From positions 186,001 to 250,000 of the forward strand of contig NC_054549.1 in the NCBI RefSeq assembly GCF_017654505.1: DNA of 64,000 nt, written 5' to 3'. The notes beneath the pieces are model-generated. The model saw only the letters and a list, made by a program, of their open reading frames with translations, did not search any database and was not told the DNA's origin. Origin of the DNA: Polyodon spathula. Taxonomy: Eukaryota; Chordata; Actinopteri; Acipenseriformes; Polyodontidae. Below, piece by piece: positions 1-13,550 of the stretch (positions within the stretch are counted from its first letter, which is position 1; every line of letters begins with the position of its first letter). The position numbers were made by a program, and so were the translations under genes.

Positions 1-183
1 CACTGTAGCACTTTTTGGCCTGATTTGAGGTGCTATTGTAATCTGCTGCTATATTTGACAATCTGTATGGTTTTTGCTATCAAATTGCTGAGTGATAATT
101 ATTATTGTACTGGCAAGTGTTTTCTTGGATGGAAATTAAGTACTAAATGACTGATTAGTTCTTAATGTGTTTATTGTCATATG

Positions 184-540
184 CTACTGTGACAGGCTGG
201 CGAGTGGATAGAGGCCCAGAGACAGACTGCAGTTCAAAAAAATAATACTTTTATTAAAAAATAAACACAAAATAAAAGGGCACAAGGGCCAAAACAAAGG
301 GATTATTAAAACACAAACACCACTTTGATTGAAAACAGAAACCATGCTGTCCAGCTTTACATTTTGAACTCGGTGTTTATCCATTAACATATTCTCTGGA
401 GCACCAAACCAATGAAACACCTCTGCTGGTTTGTGGGGCTGGAGGGGTTAAAAATGAATTTAAAATGTTTGTAAATTAGTTAGCACAGTTAACATTCACA
501 GTATAGTAGCAAGTGTGCATTCACAATAAGAACCTGTCAC
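184..540 (-). repeat. fragment of a dispersed A/T-rich repeat with poly(A)-signal-like stretch
   Basis: The stretch starts with GTGACAGGCTGGCGAG and carries a TTTATTAAAAAATAAACAC segment. Read on the minus strand it resembles the 3' portions of the repeats near 3.5-3.7, 40.9-41.0 and 43.5 kb (T-rich, ATTAAA/AATAAA, then CTGTCAC). I call it a fragment of the same broad class of dispersed repeat; class (LTR or non-autonomous DNA element) is not resolved. Confidence 0.35.
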
Positions 541-820
541 ACACAGTTAAACAATCACTACCTGCAGGAAGGAGATGTCTTCAGCTTCAATCTCCTGTTC
601 TATCACTCGGATTGTTTCTGAAAGGGATGAGATTTCTCTTGTAAGTTTTTCAATCTTCTCTTTCATGATTCTTCCCTTTTGTTCCTCTTCCCCCCTCAGT
701 GCAGCTACCGTGGCCTTTTCTTCATCTCGTAGAAACTGGTGAAGTTTCTCAAACTCCTCCTTTATCTGCCTCTCTGTTTGCTGGGCTTGTTTCTATACAA
801 GAATAGAATCACTTTGGAGT

Positions 821-2438
821 TACACTACCAGTCAAAAGTTTTAGAACACCTCCATTTTCCCAGTTTTTATTGAAATTTATGCAGTTTAATGTCTCAATGT
901 ACTCTGAAATTAAAGCATAGAACAAATAAACAATTGGAGATAAAAAAGAAATCATGGAATCGTTTTGTCTAACAAGTTAATCAAAATTTTTTCTCAAAGT
1001 AGCCACCTTTTGTATATATAACAGCCGAACACAAACATGGCATTCTTTTCAGCAATGGAAATCACATATTATTCAGAAAGTTCTTCCCAACACTGTTGCA
1101 GAAGTTCCCACAAATGTGTTGCACTTGTAGGTTGCTTTGCTTTCATCCTTCTGGCCAGTTCATCCCAAAACTGGTCGATGGGGTTTAAGTCTGGAGACTG
1201 TGCTGGCCATTCCATGATTTGAAGCCTACTGTCTTGTTCTTTTCTACTAAGATAGTTCTGACACAGTCTGGAGGTATGTTTTGGGTCATTATCTTGCTGG
1301 AAGATGAACCCCTGACCAACTAGACGTATACCAGATGGTATTGCATGGCACTGCAAAATGCTGTGGTAGCTGTTTTGGTTCAGGGTGCCACTCACTATGT
1401 GCAAGTCGCCGACTCTGGATCCAGCAAAAGAGCCCCAGACCATCACGTTTCCTCCTCCATGCTTGACAGTTGGTGTCACACACCGAGGAACCATCCTATT
1501 GCCTACTCGACAGCGTACAAAAACCCTGCGTGATGAATCGAAGATTTCAAATTTTGATTCATCGGTCCATAAGACCTTCTTTCAGTCTTCAGTAGTCCAC
1601 TGGCAGTGCTTCATGGCCCAGACAAGCCTCTTTTTCTTATTTTGCCATCTTAGCAATGGCTTTCTTACTGCCACTCAACCTGTCAGAACCGCAGCTCGAA
1701 GTCTTCTCTTCACAGTTGAAACTGAGACTTGCTTACTTCGACCAGTGTTAAGCTGTGCTTGAAGCTGTTGTCCTGTGAGCCGCCTATCAAGCAAGCTGTT
1801 GACTCTCAGAAACTTATCTTCTGATTCTGTTATGGCTTTGGGTCTGCCAGACCTCTTCCTCTCAGTTTCCTCCAGTTTCCAGGTGCCTTTTGATGGTGTA
1901 GGAAACTGTACACACTGACACCTTGGCTTTCATTGCAATTTCTCTAAAGGAAAGACTTACACTTTTAAGGGTTATAATGGTCTGTCTTTCTTTGTTAATT
2001 GCCTTTTTCTAGCCAATATGATAGAGATATACTACTTCCTGCAGTACAATACTGTCCAAATAATGCTTAAGAGGGTGTAGTAACACAGTCTGTTCCAACA
2101 CTGCTTTTATACAGACAGAGGGTTTGTAAGTAATCAACAAAAGTTGGGACACCTGTAGGAATTGTTAGCATCAACTTTCAGGCTTAATTTACTTCTACTG
2201 CTGCAGAACAGTTGGAAGTTGTTAACCCATTACTTGCTCCCTGAAAAAGGCCTCTTTGTATAACTCTGAAATGTACATTATTTTTCAGTTTGGTAATCTA
2301 AACTTTTTTTTAACCTCTAGCAATTTACAAAGCTTACCTTTGTACCATTTGAGATTGTTCACTGGACTTGAACTGCTTAAATTTCAATAAAAACTGGAAA
2401 AATGGGGGTGTTCTAAAACTTTTGACCGGTAGCGTAGT
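821..2438 (-). mobile_element. Tc1/mariner-like transposon, inactivated
   Basis: Inverted termini are visible: left CTACCAGTCAAAAGTTTTAG near 825 and the complementary end near 2410-2437, both continuing into an AAATTTCAATAAAAACTGG-type segment. The minus strand carries the catalytic half of a Tc1-like transposase (about 1069-1581): WTDESKFEIF with the first Asp, [10 protein letters not shown] with the second Asp, and DLNPIDQFWDEL where the catalytic Glu is replaced by Asp. A TGA at 1582-1584 interrupts the frame just upstream of the first Asp, in a TED*KKV context where related proteins usually have Trp. Spacing between the second and third acidic positions is 38 residues, a known Tc1-like variant. 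The element lies in a TRIM intron. Confidence 0.85.
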
Positions 2439-3264
2439 TTGGATGTCCAGTGAAAATGTATGCTGTGTTTTGTTTCAATCACTAATCTAGTTCTCTTACC
2501 TTGATGTGCTCTGCTGTTTCATCACATTTTTATTAAAGGATTCCAGCTTGTTCTGCAAGGGCTTCAGCGCAGTCTTGAGTTCTCTCTGAAATGCAATGAA
2601 ACCCAGAGCTTGCACATTACTGTTAACAGGCTGTACCAATATGAATGCAGTGTGAGAGAAATCCCCTCAGCACTGGGGCTGCCACTGGGGGCTCTCATAG
2701 CAACAAACCCCCTGCTCTGGAGATTTCTGACACATCAAGCAGCCTTAAGAGCTCCACTGAAATGGGAGTTTTGTGACAGAAGCAGAGCATCCCCAGGGGC
2801 AGAATCAAATGGGAATGCTGTGTCAGATTGAATGCTTTCTAAACACAGAGGAAAATGGACATGTGAAAAGATTTGCATCATTTCTATGTGCAGAGGTTGA
2901 AACAGTGCCGCTCTGAATTGGTTCATATCTATTGTGCACTGACTGGAATAGAAACAAACTGAGACATTTAAACAATACAGCTCTGCACCGAACATTAAGA
3001 CAATAACTCAAAGGGTACTGTCACTGTGCAGATGAAAATTAAAAAGTCACACAAGCTCAATATGACAGCCTTATTTGGTCAGAGGTCAGTGGCAGGGTCA
3101 CTACAACATTAAGCATGTAGGAGTTATACAACTGTAAATATGAAGTCACTACCTGTAATGGGTCTGAGATATGAGGCTTAAACAGGAGTGGCTGAAACAG
3201 CTATAAAATAACAACACGTACAGTACAGTACTCTCTCTGCCCTTCTGTGCTAGTCTGTGTTATA

Positions 3265-3748
3265 TATATATATATAGTAAAGTAGCAGGGAAAGGGACAT
3301 ATTCCTCCCTGTCTAAAACAGGTGGAAATGTACATTTTGTTTAGTTAGTTCTGTTGATTTGGTAATTGTTTAATTGTTAATTATCCCATGCACCTGGCTA
3401 TCACTGTAAATTAGAGCCAGGTGCAGGGTATTTAAAGAAAGCAGCCAGTCTGTTCAGGGCTGCTGGTGTGTGAGGAGCCCGGTTGAGGGTGATTTCAACC
3501 GAAACAAAGGTAGTGTGACAATTCCTTTTTTTGTATGTTGTGTTTTGTCAGTGTGTGTTACAGGTAAACAGCTTAGCTGTCCTGTGTTAGGTAGGTTCCT
3601 GTGTGTAGTAGTTAGAGCTCAAGAAAGAGATAGGTGTTTGTTCTGTTTAATTCTGTTTATTAAAAGTGTGCGTAAGCGCTAAAAAAATCAACTTCTGGGT
3701 CCTGAATTAAAGGGGCAACGAACTGTGAGTTACAGAATTCATCACATA
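3265..3748 (+). repeat. dispersed repeat, LTR-like or non-autonomous element (copy 1)
   Basis: Runs from GTAGCAGGGAAAGGG through CACCTGGCTATCACTGTAAA and GCAGGGTATTTAAAGAAAGC (TATA-like) to ATTAAAGGGGCAACGAACTG. The same blocks occur at 43.25-43.6 kb (sense) and 43.6-43.87 kb (antisense). A TATA-like box followed by a T-rich segment with ATTAAA would suit a solo LTR, but no retroviral internal region is visible. A Tc1-like element begins directly after its right end. Confidence 0.5.
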
Positions 3749-3750
3749 TA

Positions 3751-5260
<1,510 letters not shown>

Positions 5261-5959
5261 TTGTTCTCCTCAGACTTGTTGGATCTTGTTGTTTAAATTG
5301 CTTCTTTATAATACCCCACCCCCCACCAAAATGAACACCTGAGTACAGGAATAAAAAAGGAAACCCTGCTGTGAAAAGAGAATACTGTGTTTAAATGATT
5401 TTCTTTTTTAAATCTGAGAAATCAAAGTTGTTCACAAACCTTATAATCCTGTGCTGCTTCCTCGACTGGGCGGCACTTGTGATTTTCATGTTTCTTTGAT
5501 ATTTGACAAACAAGACAGATAGCCTCCTTACCATCCAAACAGAATACCTTCAGTTTTTCCTCATGCAGAGTATTCCAGGAGGTGCTGGAGGTTTCTCACT
5601 GTGTTCTTTTAAGAAGGACTCCACAATATTCCTGAGAGCAAAATTAGGTGGAATTGAAGCCATTCGCCCTGCACACTGGGCACTCCTGAGCTCTCTTCTC
5701 TTTCCAGCACTGATCCAGACATGCTTTACAGAAGCTGTGGTTACAATGAAGAGTTACAGGATCCCTGAAAATCTCACAGCACACAACACAGGAAAGCTCT
5801 TCTTCCAGACGACAAGTGTTTGCTGCCATTTTTGTATCGTCACACCCTGCCTTGCTCTCTGTCACGTCTCCTTTCAAACTCACAGAACCTGAAACTTCTT
5901 TCACAGCGAGTTCCCTGAAAGCCTGTAGATTAGAACGTACTGTAATGTTGTGTAGCACA

Positions 5960-7976
5960 TTTAAGTATAATCTTCCTTTTCTACAATTTAAGAATGTTTG
6001 TTTTGATAGTATTCTCCTTCAGTTCAAAAGAGATCCCTAAATGTAACTTTAAAAGAATAAATTGTGTCCCTCTGTGCTTCCTGCTCATACCTGTATATGC
6101 AAGCTTCCTGTCATACTATTAGTGCTACACGATTAGTTGAAAAAGCAAGCAGATTTTTGAAATATGAAGTCAACCAGCTTATAATTCTCAGGACTTTTTA
6201 CATTTTGGATATTTGAGACATCAATCTAAAGAAAGCCTATGAAAAGTAAGACAAGGGGGTTCCAGAGTGGCACATCCTGTAAAGGTGTGCACGGGAGCTC
6301 CCAGGCAGCAGCGCACAATTGGCCGAGCACCCCTGGGGGGGATTAGGTCAGTCATGATGTCCTCAGCCCACTGCACACCAGCTCACGTTATTTACTTTCA
6401 ACTTTCAAGTTTTGAAATCCAAAAAATACATTTAAAAAAATAGGCTACTTTGAAATTGGCACAATTGTTTATAAACAGGTAGGTCACATAGTTAAGACAT
6501 TAAGCATTAAATGTTTGAAGATTGCTTTAGCTGCGCACAACAAAGATGTTTTCAAAACAAACCATAACTGGTTATACTCATCCCAAATAAATAATGTCGT
6601 CCTGTCGAAAAAGTAAATTATTGCAAAATGCAGCCGACAACTGCTGCGCGTGCACATCACTCGTATTTTACATGAGCAAAAAAATAAATAAATCAGACAT
6701 GCCTGTGGGACGATTTCATTTTACGCATGTGCAATGCGCCAGGGATACCGATTTCTGAGGGGGTACAACACCGGCAAGCAGCTAACCCAGTGTTGGCGAC
6801 TAAGAACCCCCAGCCCTCCAGAGTGAGATCCCATAACCACACACACACACACACACACCGCTATGCAGTAAACAGTAAAATACAAACAAAAACTACAAAA
6901 CAAAGACATATAAACAAACTAAAAGATTAACAAATAATTATAGAAAAATTGCAAAAATAGTAGCAAAAAAAACCGTCTCCTACCGCACCAACTTTCAAAT
7001 GCTGCCCTCTCTGCAAGCTCTTCCCACAATCCTCCGAGAGTGGTGTCTGGTTTGTCATCATATATTTATTATTGTCCTTAAACTTTGACATTTTCATGTA
7101 ATCTATTTTGGAACAGACAACTCGTTAGTAAGCCCTACAAGATTCCACTAATTCATATCACAGTAAGCAGAATCAGATTATAACAAAAAACAACATTAAT
7201 TCAATTGTTAATAAGAATGAAATAATTTCTCTGTGTGTGTGGGTATATACTGTAGGCTCTGGATTATTCACACAATACAATGGATCTGAAAGTTGGTTTT
7301 AAAAAAAAAAAAAAAAAAAAACCCTAATAATAATAATGCAAGTGTACATTCAGTATTTGTTGCATCAATAAATGAAACCATGCAAAATTATCAGATTATC
7401 AGTATTGGATATTGCAAAAACACATCTGTCCAAAATAACTGCATTTTAATTTACAGGGCATGAATAAATCCTAACATTGTGTTTAAAAAAAAAAAAAAAA
7501 ACGATATGCAATTATTTTATTATTTTTTGCAGATTCCAGTACTACGTGGTTTCATTTATTTATACAACACATAGTGAATGCACTTGTATATATGGTGCAG
7601 GTTTATTTCTCATGAATTCACACAGGAGGGCAAATTAAAGTGCTTAACAGTGAATAGAACACATATTTGCCACTTCCCGCTTCCTTTTCAAAATTTAAAT
7701 ACTTTTATAAATCATTATCACTCACATACAAAAAACATTACTTTCTTGGAATATATATCTAGCCTGTCCCACAATGCAGGGCCCAGCACAGGCAGGAGCC
7801 AGGGAGGAGACCCCCAAGGGGAACTCCCACACAGTCTGGACCGCATGGCTTAAAGGCTTAAAACGTACACAAATTTAAACCAATTTCCTCAGGCACTGCT
7901 TACCATTTTAGATTTTAAATTCACTTTTTGTTTCATTCTACATAAAATTAACCTAGAAAAACGTGTGTACATATTA
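5960..7976. other. no gene seen; repeat scraps
   Basis: Contains a SINE-like stretch (annotated separately), a short (CA)n at 6841-6860, a poly-A tract near 7291-7320 and another near 7484-7501. A block at 6722-6840 looks like an older unclassified repeat. I see no coding exon with support. Confidence 0.5.
6247..6395 (+). mobile_element. tRNA-derived SINE-like fragment
   Basis: GGGGTTCCAGAGTGGCACAT resembles a tRNA-derived head (box A-like), and the body CACAATTGGCCGAGCACC followed by GGTCAGTCATGATGTCCTCA resembles the tail body of SINEs common in basal ray-finned fish. No clear B box is present. Assignment rests on recognition only. Confidence 0.4.
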
Positions 7977-8098
7977 AATGAGAGCTCTTTCAATTAGTAG
8001 CTGGAACATTCAGGGCCTGTATTCCTCAACTTTAGTGCTGAAGAGCAGAGTCTGAGTTTCTTGATATTATTGCTCTAGAGACATGGTGCCGTCACATC
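7977..8098 (+). pseudogene. LINE apurinic-like endonuclease N-terminus, fragment
   Basis: The start reads MRALSISSWNIQGLYSSTL and, after a frame change, DIIALETWCRH. WNI..L and ETWCR are the first conserved blocks of APE-type endonucleases of non-LTR retrotransposons. A TGA lies between them in the first frame, and no downstream endonuclease or reverse transcriptase follows. It differs from the CR1 copies here. Confidence 0.55.
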
Positions 8099-8462
8099 AA
8101 TCAATCAGGCATGGTAGAGACTCAGGCCCAGACTTACAAAAGAATTGCACATGCTTCACACAGTAAAAACTGGCACAGAGGGATCTGAATTTTTGGTTTG
8201 GATTTATAAAAGGCACACAATGGCATAAACACGCAATGAAGATGTAATTTGTGGGAGTGATGTGTTTATGAGCTTTAGCCCTTGATGCATATGTCATTCT
8301 GGGGGGTTTCTGAAAATAACCTCTAAAAATGGGAGATTTTGCAAATGAGGTCTATCAAATATTCTGCCTAATTTATTAAAGCTGTCAGTAATTGCGGGCC
8401 TCATATTTGTGTGATTATTTTAAGAACTCTGAAAAGCATGCATAAAATTGCCAGACAGTGAA

Positions 8463-8612
8463 GACCCCTTACAAGCGTGGATCCTGACGCCTGTACTGAG
8501 CCCAAACTCACCTACAGATGAGAACATCAGCCAGGCATACATTCGCTCCAGCAGTGTGATTGAGCGCACAGTCAGCAAGCTGCCTGGATCTCAGTGGTGC
8601 AGGTAGTCATTA
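8463..8612 (+). pseudogene. PIF/Harbinger transposase (HARBI1-like) C-terminal fragment
   Basis: One frame reads PLQAWILTPVLSPNSPTDEN followed by ISQAYIRSSSVIERTVSKL. The pattern LTPV, a short spacer, then the A-x-I-R-x-R/S-SVIER block with the catalytic Glu is characteristic of the Harbinger DDE transposase C-terminus. The reading stops soon after and no upstream half is visible, so this is a relic. Confidence 0.65.
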
Positions 8613-8760
8613 TATTTTATGTCTTACTCCCGTTAGTTACTTCACGAATTATCACCTGATCCTTGTGTATAAACGTGGGGAAGGCGAATTTCCCTTTTAA
8701 ATTTATGATAAATATTTAGTCAATAGTGATAAAAACCATTACTTTGGTAAAAAAGAACCT

Positions 8761-8835
8761 TATATATATAATATATATATAATATATATATAGGGTGATA
8801 TAATATATAATCTATATATATGATATATATATAGT
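8761..8835. repeat. AT-dinucleotide-rich palindromic low-complexity tract
   Basis: Repeated TATATA blocks broken by AA, GGG and CT interruptions; able to fold on itself. No gene signal. Confidence 0.7.
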
Positions 8836-9357
8836 GCTATGATAAATGAACAAATTTTGTTAGGAAGGAGAGGCCAAAACAGATTAGTAATACTCTCCTA
8901 TAATAAACTCATAATGCTAATGGCACCATTACCCATGGAAACAGATCTGCAACATTATAACTGATTTGGTCTGTGCGCCATCACATTTTGTAATGCTGTA
9001 ACAGGGGTGTACTGTTACGATGCAGGTATCCGCTGAGAAAGGTGAGACACACAGAGGGTTTGTATTTGAAATGCCACTCAGACCTCCAGGTTTTACTTAT
9101 CTAAGCAGTTGCAGTGCTGGTGGCCACCACTAGGATACCGGCAAAGGCAACTCTAGGGCTGGAGGATATATACTTAGCAGTACATGAATAACAAAAAAGG
9201 AAAAACAAAACACAGTTCAAAAACAGCTAAGAAATAAAGGGAGGCTACACAGGGAGGTCCCACACCAGGACCCTTCTTCCTAACATAAACTAAATAAGAA
9301 CATAAGAAAGTTTATAAACGAGAGGAGGCCATTCGGCCCATCTTGCTTGTTTGGTTG

Positions 9358-12170
9358 TTAGTAGCTTATTGATCCCAAAATCTCATCAAGCAGCTTCTTG
9401 AAGGATCCCAGGGTGTCAGCTTCAACAACATTACTGGGGAGTTGATTCCAGACCCTCACAATTCTCTGTGTAAAAAAGTGTCTCCTATTTTCTGTTCTGA
9501 ATGCCCCTTTGTTTAATCTCCATTTGTGACCCCTGGTCCTTGTTTCTTTTTTCAGGCTGAAAAAGTCCCTTGGGTCGACACTGTCAATACCTTTTAGAAT
9601 TTTGAATGCTTGAATTAGGTTGCCACGTAGTCTTCTTTGTTCAAGACTGAAAAGATTCAACTCTTTTAGCCTGTCTGCACATGACATGCCTTTTAAGCCC
9701 AGAATAATTCTGGTCGCTCTTCTTTGCACTCTTTCTAGAGCAGCAATATCTTTTTTATAGCGAGGTGACCAGAACTGCCCACAATATTCAAGATGAGGTC
9801 TTACTAGTGCATTGTACAGTTTTAACATTACTTCCCTTGATTTAAATTCAACACTTTTCACAATGTATCCGAGTATCTTGTTAGCCTTTTTGATAGCTTC
9901 CTCACATCGTCTAGATAAAGACATTTCTGAGTCAACAAAAACTCCTAGGTCTTTTTCATAGATTCCTTCTCCAATTTCAGTATCTCCCATATGATATTTA
10001 TAACGTACATTTGTATTTCCTGCGTGCAGTACCTTACACTTTTCTCTATTAAATGTCATTTGCCATGTTTCTGCCCAGTTCTGAATCTTGTCTAGATCAT
10101 TTTGAATGACCTTTGCTGCTGCAACAGTGTTTGCCACTCCTCCTACTTTTGTGTCATCTGCAAATTTAACAAGTTTGCTTACTATACCAGAATCTAAATC
10201 ATTAATGTAGATTAGGAATAGCAGAGGACCTAATACTGATCCCTGTGGTAAACCACTGGTTACCACACTCCATTCTGAGGTTTTTCCTCTAATAAGTACT
10301 TTCTGTTTTCTATATGTTAACCACTCCCTAATCCATGTACATGTGTTTCCTTGAATCCCAACTGCGTTCAGTTTGAGAATTAATCTTTTGTGCAGGACTT
10401 TGTCAAAAGCTTTCTGGAAATCTAAATAAACCATGTCATATGCTTTGCAATTATCCATTATCGATGTTGCATCCTCAAAAAAATCAAGCAAGTTAGTTAG
10501 ACACGATCTCCCTTTTCTAAAACCATGTTGACTGTCTCCCAGGATACTGTTACCATATAGGTAATTTTCCATTTTGGATCTTATTATAGTTTCCATAAGT
10601 TTGCATATAATAGAAGTTAGGCTTACTGGTCTGTAGTTACCTGGTTCAGTTTTGTTTCCCTTTTGTGGATCAGTATTATGTTTGCAATTTTCCAGTCTGT
10701 CGGTACCACCCCTGTGTCAAGAGACTGCTGCATAATCTTGGTTAGCAGTTTGTAAATTACTTCTTTCATTTCTTTGAGTACTACTGGGAGGATCTCATCC
10801 GGCCCAGGGGATTTGTTTATTTTAAGAGCTCCTAGTCCCTTTAACACTTCTGCCTCAGTTATGCTAAAGTTATTTAAAACTGGATAGGAACTGGATGACA
10901 TGTGGGGCATGTTGTCAGTATCTTCCTTTGTAAAAACTTGTGAAAAGTAATCATTTAATATATTTGCTATTTTTTTTCTTCATCTACGATTTTGCCATTT
11001 GTATCTCTTAAACATTTAATCTCCTCTTTGAATGTTCGCTTGCTGTTGTAATATTGGAAAAACATTTTGGAATTGGTTTTAGCTCCCTTAGCAATGTTCA
11101 TTTCTATTTCTCTCTTGGCCTTTCTAACTTCCTTTTTGACTTGCGTTTGCAGTTCCGTGTACTCTTTCTGCGTACTTTCTTTTTGGTCCTTTTTTAATGC
11201 TCTATAAAGTGCCTTTTTTCGCTGAATATTTTTTTTTAATTGATCTATTAAACCATTTTGGCAATTTAGTTTTACATTTAGATTTGTCTACTTTAGGGAT
11301 GTAATTGTTTTGTGCCTCTAGTACTACATTTTTGAAGAACAACCATCCTTCTTCTGTGGGTGTTTTCTCTATTTTACTCCAATCTACTTCTGTTAGTCTC
11401 TGTTTCATACCTTCATAGTTTGCTTTTCTAAAATTGTAAACCTTAGCTTTAGTCATTACTTTTGGGGTTTTAAAAAACACTTCAAATGAGACCATGTTGT
11501 GGTCTGAGTTTGCCAGTGGTTCTCTGACCTCTGTTTTAGTTATTCTGTCTTCGTTATTTGAAAAGACTAAATCAAGGCATGCCTCCCCTCTAGTGGGTGC
11601 CTTGACAAATTGTGTTAGGAAGCAGTCATTTGTCATTTCCACCATTTCTATTTCATCCTTCGTGCTACCCACCGGGTTTTCCCATTTTATTTGGGGGAAG
11701 TTGAAATCCCCCATTAGTATGGCTTCTCCTTTGCTACACGCATTTCTAATGTCATTGTATAACAGATTATTTTGCTCACCGTCTGAATCTGGCGGTCTAT
11801 AGCATGCTCCTATTATTATGCCCTTTGAATTTTTGTCCGTTATTCTGACCCATATTGATTCGGTTTTATTTTCTTTGTCCAGGTTTAACACCTGGGCTTC
11901 AAGACTGTTTCTTATGTATAGTGCTACCCCTCCTCCTCTTCTGTCCTGCCTGTCTTTCCTATACAGTGTATACCCACAAATATTATATTCGTCCCCATCA
12001 CTCTCAGACAACCAAGTTTCAGTAACACCTATCACATCATAGTTACCTGTTAGTGCAGTAGCTTCAAGTTCTAGAATTTTGTTTCTGATACTTCTAGCAT
12101 TTAGATAAATACATTTAATGGTTGTCTTACCTGAGTTGTTGTTCTTGTTTTGATGCGGTCTCCCTTCTGT
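9358..12170 (-). pseudogene. CR1 ORF2 (endonuclease + reverse transcriptase), frameshifted
   Basis: Three frames carry one protein: endonuclease (11202-12035; TETWLSE, MGDFNFPQI, SDHNMVSF), linker and RT start (10623-10910; KINKSPGPDE), and RT to C-terminus (9358-10596; HGFRKGRSC, LPQGSVLGPLLFLIYINDL, FADDTK, then the C-terminal LEQRRLRG region). Against the intact ORF2 of copy B, breaks map to T-run length changes near 10664, 10970 and 11229. The FADD form replaces the commoner YADD. Apart from these, the frame is open, so the copy is either recently dead or affected by consensus error. Confidence 0.9.
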
Positions 12171-12199
12171 TTTTTTGTTGATTTCTCCCCCCTTCCTTT

Positions 12200-13147
12200 C
12201 TAGTTTAAATGCTTCTGAACCTGCTCGAGGATCTTTTCTCCAAGTAGACTGGTTCCCTTGTTATTTAAGTGCAGTCCATCCCGTCTATACAGATAGTCCT
12301 CATTGTAGAATGTGGTCCAATGATCAAGATAGGTGAAGCCTTCCCGTGTGCACCACATCTTCAGCCATGCGTTTTGATTAATTATTTCCAGCTGTCCATA
12401 TGGTCCTTTGCAAGGTGCCGGTAGTATACCAGAAAATACCACAGTTTTGGTTTTCTCTTTTAATTTCCTTCCTAGCTCTCTGAATTTGTTTTGCAGGGAT
12501 TTTGGTCTGTCTCTTCCAATGTTGTTTGTACCGATGTGGACGACTACTACCGGGTCGTCTCCTGTTCGTTCTAGGAGCCTGTCCACATTCTCAGTGATGT
12601 GCTTGACCGAGGCTCCCGGAAGGCAGCACACTGTTGTAGTAAGGCGGTCCAAACTGCGAATTGAACTTGCTGTGTTTCTCAATATGGAGTCCCCAACAAT
12701 TATGACCTCCCTTCTTTTTGCTGTCTGGTCACCACTGTCAATGGGGTCCTGGATGTTGTTCCTTTCATTCTCTTCTTGTTGGTTCTGCTCATCAAAATTC
12801 TGAAGTGACTCAAATTTGTTGGTTGTTTTGATTTCTGGTGGTTGTGTTTGACGAAGTTTCTTTTTTTCCCTGCTTCTGCCTGCCTGAACCCAGCTGCTCT
12901 GATCTTCTATCTCCTTGGTGGCTTTCAGTCTGTTAGGGGTGATGCAGACTTCCATGAATTGTGGGTGTGTCAGTTCCTCAAGATCCTGTTGCTGTCTCAC
13001 TTCTTCCAGCTCTATTTCCAGCATACTTACTAGTTTATGCAAATCCTGGATCGCACGGCACTTTACGCACACTTGGTTTAGCTCCGCTGGGTTTTCTCGG
13101 ATTTCCCACATCATGCAGGTGTCACAGATTACTGGCTTGAATACCAT
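12200..13147 (-). CDS. CR1 ORF1 protein: zinc-finger, coiled coil, SGNH/GDSL esterase-like
   Basis: An uninterrupted 315-residue frame. The N-terminus has Cys pairs (CDTC at 8-11, CVKC at 27-30) typical of the zinc-binding region of CR1 ORF1. A charged helix, probably a coiled coil, follows (about 33-60), then a polar linker. Residues 148-311 form an SGNH-hydrolase-like domain: VGDSIL (Ser154 nucleophile), HIGTNN (205-209) and RRDGLHLN (288-295, Asp/His). CR1 ORF1 proteins of vertebrates are known to carry such an esterase domain; its role in retrotransposition is unsettled. It ends within a few bases of the ORF2 region, as in a bicistronic LINE. This is transposon rather than host coding. 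Confidence 0.9.
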   Translation of the reverse strand: MVFKPVICDTCMMWEIRENPAELNQVCVKCRAIQDLHKLVSMLEIELEEVRQQQDLEELTHPQFMEVCITPNRLKATKEIEDQSSWVQAGRSREKKKLRQTQPPEIKTTNKFESLQNFDEQNQQEENERNNIQDPIDSGDQTAKRREVIIVGDSILRNTASSIRSLDRLTTTVCCLPGASVKHITENVDRLLERTGDDPVVVVHIGTNNIGRDRPKSLQNKFRELGRKLKEKTKTVVFSGILPAPCKGPYGQLEIINQNAWLKMWCTREGFTYLDHWTTFYNEDYLYRRDGLHLNNKGTSLLGEKILEQVQKHLN

Positions 13148-13550
13148 GTTGAGGGTTTTTTTTTTTTTTGAAGTTTAGTTTCTTCTGCAGCGGTCAACCT
13201 GCTTTCAAACTGCTTCTAAACTGCTCTGTACTTTTCCACGCCTGTACTTCTCCCACTCGCTGTCGCTGGGAAGACTGCCTCGTTTAACTGCATTGTTCTG
13301 CTGTGCTGTTGGCTCCTCCCCTCGTCCATGTCTCAGAACGGCGCTGAATTTGAATCAGCTGCTCCGAGTTTCAGCTTGTTTGTTATCAGAGAAACATACG
13401 CGGCTGTTTGACTTTGAGCTGCTGCTGTGTTTCCCCAATGTCCTCTGTTTTCTGATTAAAGCAATTCAAGATCCAATTTCTCCTTACTGCTTCTAAACTG
13501 CTCTGTTCTTTTCCACGCCTGTACTTCTCCCACTCGCTGTCGCTGGGAAG

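Noticed and set aside
11494..12042. Plus-strand frames opposite the CR1 endonuclease (also at 34161-34709)
   Set aside because: Antisense shadows of ORF2, present identically in both copies.
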